DNA of 7,809 nt from Lachnospiraceae bacterium (GTDB taxonomy: Bacteria > Bacillota_A > Clostridia > Lachnospirales > Lachnospiraceae), in the NCBI GenBank assembly GCA_017435025.1, contig JAFSFU010000169.1:1-7809 (forward strand), in the 5' to 3' direction. The stretch's first letter is position 1; each line of letters opens with the position of its first letter. Under the pieces are notes generated by a model. The model ran no database searches. It was given only the letters and a program-made list of their open reading frames with translations, and was not told the DNA's origin. Shown piece by piece: positions 5,380 to 7,809 of this stretch. A program made the position numbers and the translations under genes.

Positions 5380-5403
5380 ATTATACCATATATACCCGTT
5401 AAT
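5380..5403 (-). promoter_or_regulatory. Extended -10 promoter of the kdpDE-like operon
   Basis: Read on the minus strand, TATAAT (5385-5380) is preceded by TGG (5388-5386), giving the extended -10 TGNTATAAT. The -35 is poor: a TTAAAT-like sequence at 16 bp spacing. Transcription should begin near 5373. Weak -35 plus extended -10 suits an activator-dependent or low-level promoter. Confidence 0.58.
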
Positions 5404-5446
5404 TTAATGCTAAGAACAGATATTTCCCTCAAATCCGACAATTTCC

Positions 5447-5475
5447 TTGTATGCCCAATCTGAAAATGGTATAAT
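5447..5475 (+). promoter_or_regulatory. Promoter of the DUF1576 gene
   Basis: TTGTAT (5447-5452), a 17-bp spacer and TATAAT (5470-5475), with TGG directly before the -10 (extended -10). Expected start is near 5482, leaving a leader of about 45 nt. The -10 region is the same 11-mer, ATGGTATAATA, as in the divergent kdpDE-like promoter. Confidence 0.72.
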
Positions 5476-5527
5476 AGAATGAATTGAATGGAACGTGAAA
5501 ATACATATGAATATCGGAGAATGTCTT

Positions 5528-6997
5528 ATGAAAAATAAAACCTTGTCTAACAGCCAGGTCATTAACGGAATTGCATTTGGCTTTTCTGCCATGTTTTTAA
5601 TCTCTGCATGGATTGCTGCCCGCTATACCGGCGAATGGGGATCTGTCTTTAAAAACTGGTTTCTGATCATGATCACTCCAAGCCCACTGGTAACAGACTA
5701 TTTTGCAATCGGCGGCCTTGCCAGTGCGATGTTAAATGCCGGAGCCTGTGGAATGGCCTGCTTTCTCGCAATGGTACTGTTAAAAGGAGAATCCCATGCC
5801 AACACTCTGGCCGGTTACTTTCTGGTCGTGGCACACTGTTTTTATGGACTGAATTTTTTAAATATGTGGCCTTGTTTTCTGGCTCCGTTTCTATATCTGA
5901 AATGGAAGAAACTGAACTTCAATGACAACCTGCATGTTTGCATGTTTGCCACATCCTTCGGCCCCTTCATCAGCGAATTTCTTTTCCGCTATACACAGGG
6001 TGACGCATTTGAATTCGGTACTGTAAACCTTACATTATCCGGCGTAACAATCGCCATTGTATTTGCTCTGGCTCTTGGCTTTGTCGTTCCTGCGATCCTG
6101 CCAGGCGCAAAGGCATGGCATAAAGGATATAACTTGTATAATGGCGGTTTAGCTTTTGGTGTTTTTGGTTTTTTTGTTTACGACCTCCTTTATAAAACCT
6201 TTGGTGTTACACCTCCTCAAGTTATCGAACAAACAAATGAGATTTATGATCGTTTCGATCACAACTATCAGTTTTATGGTACAATGTTTTTCCTGACGAT
6301 TTTTGTCCTCTGCATCGCTGTTGGATATTATCTCAACGGAAATAGCTTTTCCGGATACCGAAAATTCTTAAAAGATACCGGATATTCCAGTAATTTTGCT
6401 GCCCAGTACGGTATGCCGCTGTGCCTCATCAACCTTGGATTTTATGGAATTTTCTTCCTTATCTATATCAACCTGATCATCTCCCTGACTCCGGGAGCCG
6501 GCTTCACCGGCGCAACGGTCGGTGTCATCCTTGCATCCCTGACCTTTACGGCAGTCGGGCAGCATCCAAAGAATGTATGGCCGATTCTGGCAGGTTATAT
6601 GCTCCTTTACCTTGTAACACAGGTAATCTGCTATATGGATGGTCGGGAAATTGCCTGGTCCATTTCCACTCAGGGTTATATTAACGGTGTTGCCTTCGCT
6701 ACCGGTCTTTGTCCGATCATAGGACGATATGGCGTTCGTGCCGGTATTGCCGCAGGATTCCTTTGTGCGTCTATGTGTACTGCAACCCGTGATCTGCATG
6801 GCGGTCTTGTACTTTATAATGGCGGTTTTACTGCCGGCATTACCGCTCTTATTCTTCTCCCGATTCTGGAACATTACATTCCGGCTGCAAGAGAAGAGTT
6901 AAAAGAACAGAAAATCGATTTCCAAAGCATGATCACGCTGGTTTATCCGAACACATCCGAAAAAAAGAAAGCAGACCGTAAACAGCCTACTTTCTAA
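5528..6997 (+). CDS. DUF1576 multipass membrane protein with internal duplication
   Basis: A 489-residue, very hydrophobic protein of the DUF1576 family, whose function is unknown. Two related halves are visible. The first has NMWPCF (112-117) and later WHKGYNLYNGGLAFGV (His 198, LYNGG 203-207). The second has NVWPIL (349-354) and later DLHGGLVLYNGGFTAGI (His 424, LYNGG 429-433). In both, His stands five residues before LYNGG. I estimate ten or more membrane segments; the middle (about 228-250) and the Lys/Glu-rich C-terminal tail (455-489) are hydrophilic. Tandem inverted or direct repeats are typical of transporters and channels, so transport is a reasonable inference, substrate unknown. 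ATG 5528 is chosen because GGAGA (5516-5520) lies 7 nt before it. In-frame starts at GTG 5495 and ATG 5507 lie upstream without a good RBS. Divergent from the kdpDE-like pair; ended by the hairpin at 7017-7046. Confidence 0.85.
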   Translation: MKNKTLSNSQVINGIAFGFSAMFLISAWIAARYTGEWGSVFKNWFLIMITPSPLVTDYFAIGGLASAMLNAGACGMACFLAMVLLKGESHANTLAGYFLVVAHCFYGLNFLNMWPCFLAPFLYLKWKKLNFNDNLHVCMFATSFGPFISEFLFRYTQGDAFEFGTVNLTLSGVTIAIVFALALGFVVPAILPGAKAWHKGYNLYNGGLAFGVFGFFVYDLLYKTFGVTPPQVIEQTNEIYDRFDHNYQFYGTMFFLTIFVLCIAVGYYLNGNSFSGYRKFLKDTGYSSNFAAQYGMPLCLINLGFYGIFFLIYINLIISLTPGAGFTGATVGVILASLTFTAVGQHPKNVWPILAGYMLLYLVTQVICYMDGREIAWSISTQGYINGVAFATGLCPIIGRYGVRAGIAAGFLCASMCTATRDLHGGLVLYNGGFTAGITALILLPILEHYIPAAREELKEQKIDFQSMITLVYPNTSEKKKADRKQPTF

Positions 6998-7002
6998 AAT
7001 AA

Positions 7003-7686
7003 CTATTGAATTTCTATCACCGTAAGGACATCGTTCCTTACGGTGAATTTTATTTCATGTCCTGCAAATTCCAAACCATAAATCCGCTCCGGATCGTTCT
7101 GGTAAGACGGCCTCGGATCACCTGCCAGAACCGCTTTCAGTGCGTCACGTTTTTCGCTTTCCACCCGTTCCAGAAGTGTATCTTCAATTTCAACCTGCAA
7201 AAAATACTCTTTTGTCCGATTCGTGTATCCCTCCGATGCATCTGCGCGATTATCCACAAACGGGATATATGGTTTAATGTCAAAAATCGGAGTGCCATCC
7301 ATCATATCCGCACCTGACACATGGAGTACCGGTCCTTTTTCCGTATGAAATTCCACAGAATCCAGACGCACACTGGATAGACCAATGGGGTTGGGACGAA
7401 ACGGAGACCTTGTGGCAAACACACCCACTCTCTTGTTCCCGCCAAGACGCGGCGGGCGCACCGTTGGAGACCAACCGTCGCGAACCGATTCTGAGAATTC
7501 CCAGATCAGCCATAAATGAGAGAATTCCTCAATTCCACGCAGTGCATCCGGATTCCGATATTCCGGCTCAAACACGATCTCGGCCTTCAGTTCTTCAATC
7601 AAACCACTTTGGCGTGGAATACCAAATTTAGTTGGAAAATCTGTATTAATACGGGCGATGACATGAAAACTGTGTTCTTTTTTCAT
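7003..7686 (-). CDS. trmO: TrmO (TsaA): tRNA t6A37 N6-methyltransferase
   Basis: A 227-residue protein close in length to E. coli TrmO (about 235). TrmO uses S-adenosylmethionine to methylate N6-threonylcarbamoyladenosine at position 37 of some ANN-decoding tRNAs, making m6t6A, and is cytoplasmic. The beta-barrel domain is seen in HVIARINTDFPTKFGIPRQ (8-26), GIEEFSHLWLIWEF (51-64), the signature RPPRLGGNKRVGVFATRSPF (77-96) followed by RPNPIGLS, and DGTPIFDIKPYIP (130-142). The C-terminal domain has DPRPSYQNDPERIYG (190-204), where DPRP is the conserved family motif. ATG 7686 follows TAAGGG at 6 nt; a stronger AGGAG lies further upstream at 15 nt. It starts 46 nt after the stop of the dehydrogenase-like gene, probably in the same operon. 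Its 3' end contains the hairpin that terminates the convergent DUF1576 gene. Confidence 0.92.
   Translation of the reverse strand: MKKEHSFHVIARINTDFPTKFGIPRQSGLIEELKAEIVFEPEYRNPDALRGIEEFSHLWLIWEFSESVRDGWSPTVRPPRLGGNKRVGVFATRSPFRPNPIGLSSVRLDSVEFHTEKGPVLHVSGADMMDGTPIFDIKPYIPFVDNRADASEGYTNRTKEYFLQVEIEDTLLERVESEKRDALKAVLAGDPRPSYQNDPERIYGLEFAGHEIKFTVRNDVLTVIEIQ
7017..7055 (+). terminator. Terminator of the DUF1576 gene, inside the trmO coding region
   Basis: TCACCGTAAGGA (7017-7028) and TCCTTACGGTGA (7035-7046) form a perfect 12-bp stem with a 6-nt loop CATCGT, followed by ATTTTATTT. It lies 20 nt after the DUF1576 stop. The sequence is also the last coding segment of the convergent trmO-like gene. 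On the minus strand the stem is followed by TAGAAATTC, a poor T tract, so it acts mainly on plus-strand transcripts. Confidence 0.82.
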
Positions 7687-7732
7687 TTTGTACCCTTACT
7701 CCTATTGAATTAATATACCGCTCCCAGCGAAA

Positions 7733-7809
7733 CTATCCCAGTTTTGCCGCAATCGCATCACCAACCTGAGACGTGGAAGATGTACCTCCGATATCCGGAG
7801 TTTTCACCT
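7733..7809 (-). CDS. C-terminus of an isocitrate/isopropylmalate dehydrogenase-like protein (partial)
   Basis: An open frame enters from the right edge and ends at TAG (7735-7733), giving the last 24 residues: VKTPDIGGTSSTSQVGDAIA then AKLG. The TPDIGGT.ST...DAI pattern is the usual ending of the isocitrate/isopropylmalate dehydrogenase family, the NAD(P)-dependent decarboxylating hydroxyacid dehydrogenases. DIGG-T rather than a LeuB-like ending leans toward an isocitrate-type member, but the fragment is too short to choose. Codon use and the lack of a terminator before trmO support a real gene cotranscribed with it. The only hairpin in the 46-nt gap (CGCT-GGG-AGCG, minus strand) is too small to be a terminator. 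Confidence 0.62.
   Translation of the reverse strand, partial: VKTPDIGGTSSTSQVGDAIAAKLG

Larger units (their letters stand above)
5352..5493. repeat. Inverted 12-mer pair downstream of two divergent promoters
   Basis: AATTGAATGGAA occurs at 5482-5493 on the plus strand and at 5363-5352 on the minus strand, extendable to 14 nt with one mismatch (AATTGAATGGAAYG). Each copy lies just downstream of an outward-facing -10: 6 nt after it on the plus side and 16 nt on the minus side. This could be a shared regulator site or leader-RNA element for both transcripts. Confidence 0.5.

Noticed and set aside
5495..5527. Upstream GTG/ATG starts for the DUF1576 gene
   Set aside because: Neither has a ribosome binding site, and GGAGA at 5516-5520 fits ATG 5528.
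6368..6874. A 168-codon antisense frame within the DUF1576 gene
   Set aside because: Composition is low-complexity and hydrophilic as expected for the complement of a membrane protein gene; no RBS or known motif.
7730..7736. Mini-hairpin CGCT-GGG-AGCG between the dehydrogenase-like gene and trmO as a terminator
   Set aside because: A 4-bp stem without a T tract is too weak; cotranscription is more likely. It lies near 7720-7730.

Overview
The window looks like chromosomal DNA of a Gram-positive anaerobe of the Clostridia, most likely a Lachnospiraceae-type gut bacterium. This is inferred from strong AGGAGG-type ribosome binding sites, consensus sigma-A promoters, a PdaA-type deacetylase, a DUF6465-like Lys/Ala-rich small protein, a DUF1576 membrane protein and a HerA-like ATPase whose start resembles clostridial homologues. 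I saw no rRNA, tRNA, CRISPR array, insertion sequence or phage gene.

Layout: (1) 1-86, the first codons of a minus-strand HerA-like (DUF853-type) ATPase, divergent from a plus-strand DUF554 membrane protein (225-947). (2) A small DUF6465-like gene (1036-1323, minus) with a perfect TTGACA-N17-TATAAT promoter, a palindrome over its -10, and a 15-bp-stem terminator. (3) An AT-rich block with a MazE/AbrB antitoxin and a PemK/MazF-like toxin (minus, overlapping by 4 nt), with an inverted-repeat operator over the promoter, followed by a gene-poor AT-rich spacer. (4) A short CPBP membrane protease (minus), divergent from a PdaA-like polysaccharide deacetylase (plus). (5) A KdpE/KdpD-type two-component pair (minus; regulator and kinase overlap by 25 nt), convergent with pdaA and divergent from a large DUF1576 membrane protein (plus). 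(6) A TrmO (TsaA) tRNA-modifying enzyme (minus), convergent with the DUF1576 gene, and upstream of it the last 24 codons of an isocitrate/isopropylmalate-dehydrogenase-like gene cut by the window edge.

How the genes may work together: the most suggestive unit is the kdpDE-like pair with the divergent DUF1576 gene. No potassium transport genes (kdpFABC, trk, ktr) are in view. The two promoters face outward from one intergenic region, both have an extended -10 (the same 11-mer ATGGTATAATA), and both are followed by the same 12-mer (AATTGAATGGAA). This fits a two-component system controlling an uncharacterised, internally duplicated membrane protein, but that is inference. The toxin-antitoxin pair is a self-contained autoregulated module, probably acquired. 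The other genes look like ordinary housekeeping or accessory genes in short transcription units.
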